A program made the translations under genes and the position numbers. Below, piece after piece: positions 29,723 to 30,055 of a stretch of DNA of 30,055 bases. The stretch covers positions 1-30,055 of the IMG/VR virus record IMGVR_UViG_3300042549_000597; one strand, 5' to 3'. A model generated the notes under the pieces. The model ran no database searches and was not told where the DNA came from. It was given only the letters and a program-made list of their open reading frames with translations. The stretch is from a virus. The number at the start of each line of letters is the position of its first letter. The first letter of the stretch is position 1.

Positions 29723-29741
29723 GCGCGGCCACCGGCCGCGC
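29723..29741. other. Strong GC hairpin between early genes
   Basis: GCGCGGCC (29723-29730), ACC loop, GGCCGCGC (29734-29741) is a perfect 8-bp stem just after the stop of the 74-residue gene. It lacks a U-run, so it is more likely an attenuator or mRNA-processing hairpin than a terminator. The string ACCGGCCGCGCT also occurs at 29362-29373 in the intergenic region. Confidence 0.55.
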
Positions 29742-29762
29742 TACCAACTAAGGACCAAAACC

Positions 29763-29858
29763 ATGAAGCAATTTTTTACAGACCTTTTCCACGCGGCATT
29801 GTTCGCGCTTTGCATCGGCGCACCTTTCGCCATGTTCTTCTACTTTTATGGGGCTTAA
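29763..29858 (+). CDS. 31-residue membrane miniprotein
   Basis: MKQFFTDLFHAALFALCIGA, then PFAMFFYFYGA, is an aromatic-rich single hydrophobic helix. AAGGA at 29750-29754 is an adequate ribosome binding site. It sits one base before the next start. It may insert in the host inner membrane; no family is recognised. Confidence 0.52.
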   Translation: MKQFFTDLFHAALFALCIGAPFAMFFYFYGA

Positions 29859-29859
29859 C

Positions 29860-30055
29860 ATGACTGACAAATTTTTGGGCTTTATAGCGTACGAAGGACC
29901 CTCGGAAATTGACGGCGCGCCGATTGTTGTCATTGTGAACAAAATTGACAGTGACAGTGAAAACGAAAAAACCGGCGCGCTTGTACAAACTTTTATCATC
30001 CGGTCCGATATTGCGCCTACAGACGCGCTTAAGACCGGCGATGACGCGTCAATCT
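29860..30055 (+). CDS. Conserved phage protein, 3' end outside window
   Basis: The 65 visible codons read MTDKFLGFIAYEGPSEIDGA, then PIVVIVNKIDSDSENEKTGA, then LVQTFIIRSDIAPTDALKTG, then DDASI, with no stop. The (G)FIAYEGPSxIDGAPIVVI...NxKTGALxQTxIxRxDxxPxxAxxxGxDxSI pattern matches a family in phages and plasmids whose later part (outside the window) usually carries cysteine-rich CGDCxHR-type motifs. I recall it as function unknown. GGGG at 29850-29853 precedes the ATG, which is one base after the previous stop. Confidence 0.7.
   Translation, partial: MTDKFLGFIAYEGPSEIDGAPIVVIVNKIDSDSENEKTGALVQTFIIRSDIAPTDALKTGDDASI

Overview
The window is part of a tailed double-stranded DNA phage with a P22-like (short-tailed, podovirus-type) virion, or a prophage or metagenomic contig of one. 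The basis is an ordered, co-directional set on the minus strand: small and large terminase, P22-type portal, scaffold, P22-type coat protein, P22 gp4-like and gp10-like head-tail connector proteins, DNA-ejection-type proteins and a tailspike. Protein lengths sit close to their P22 counterparts. I see no integrase, repressor, tRNA, rRNA, CRISPR array or insertion sequence. The host is not shown directly. The small-gene families are ones I associate with phages of Pseudomonadota, possibly Burkholderiales (weak inference).

Layout. (1) Positions 1-4819, plus strand: a tightly overlapping run of a truncated XF1762-type acetyltransferase, a VRR-NUC nuclease, a PPC/ENP-motif DNA methyltransferase-like protein and a SNF2-type helicase. 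It is followed by ten small genes, several only 30-56 codons long, joined by stop/start overlaps, and by a basic helix-turn-helix-like protein. (2) Positions 4728-6452, minus strand: lysis region with a GH108 endolysin, a GTA-type holin and several small membrane proteins. (3) Positions 6449-12659: tailspike, three probable ejection or internal virion proteins and a small virion protein. (4) Positions 12652-17864: gp10-like, gp4-like, three small head-region genes, coat and scaffold. (5) Positions 17898-24257: a host-recognition cassette (LamG/SPRY adhesin, repeat-containing tail fibre, accessory and jelly-roll-like proteins) placed between portal and scaffold. (6) Positions 24254-28768: portal, a GroES-like co-chaperonin, a small basic protein and the terminases. 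(7) Positions 28769-29491: a gene-free divergent region with 13 exact copies of the heptamer TGTGGAC plus several other spaced repeats. It is a strong candidate for a replication origin and/or master control region. (8) Positions 29492-30055, plus strand: the start of a rightward operon that runs off the window.

The minus-strand operon reads as one late transcription unit, terS to endolysin, about 24 kb with almost no gaps. The plus-strand genes at both ends probably belong to early or middle transcription. The two directions diverge at the repeat region and collide at 4728-4819, where two genes overlap tail to tail by 92 bp.

The most notable features are the TGTGGAC array with a large inverted repeat inside it, and a hairpin element repeated three times that begins exactly at the stop codons of the coat gene and the next two genes. 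Also notable are a phage GroES-like gene beside the portal, the adhesin cassette inside the head-gene module, and a mosaic LamG-SPRY adhesin gene. Family names come from recognising sequence patterns, not from a database search.
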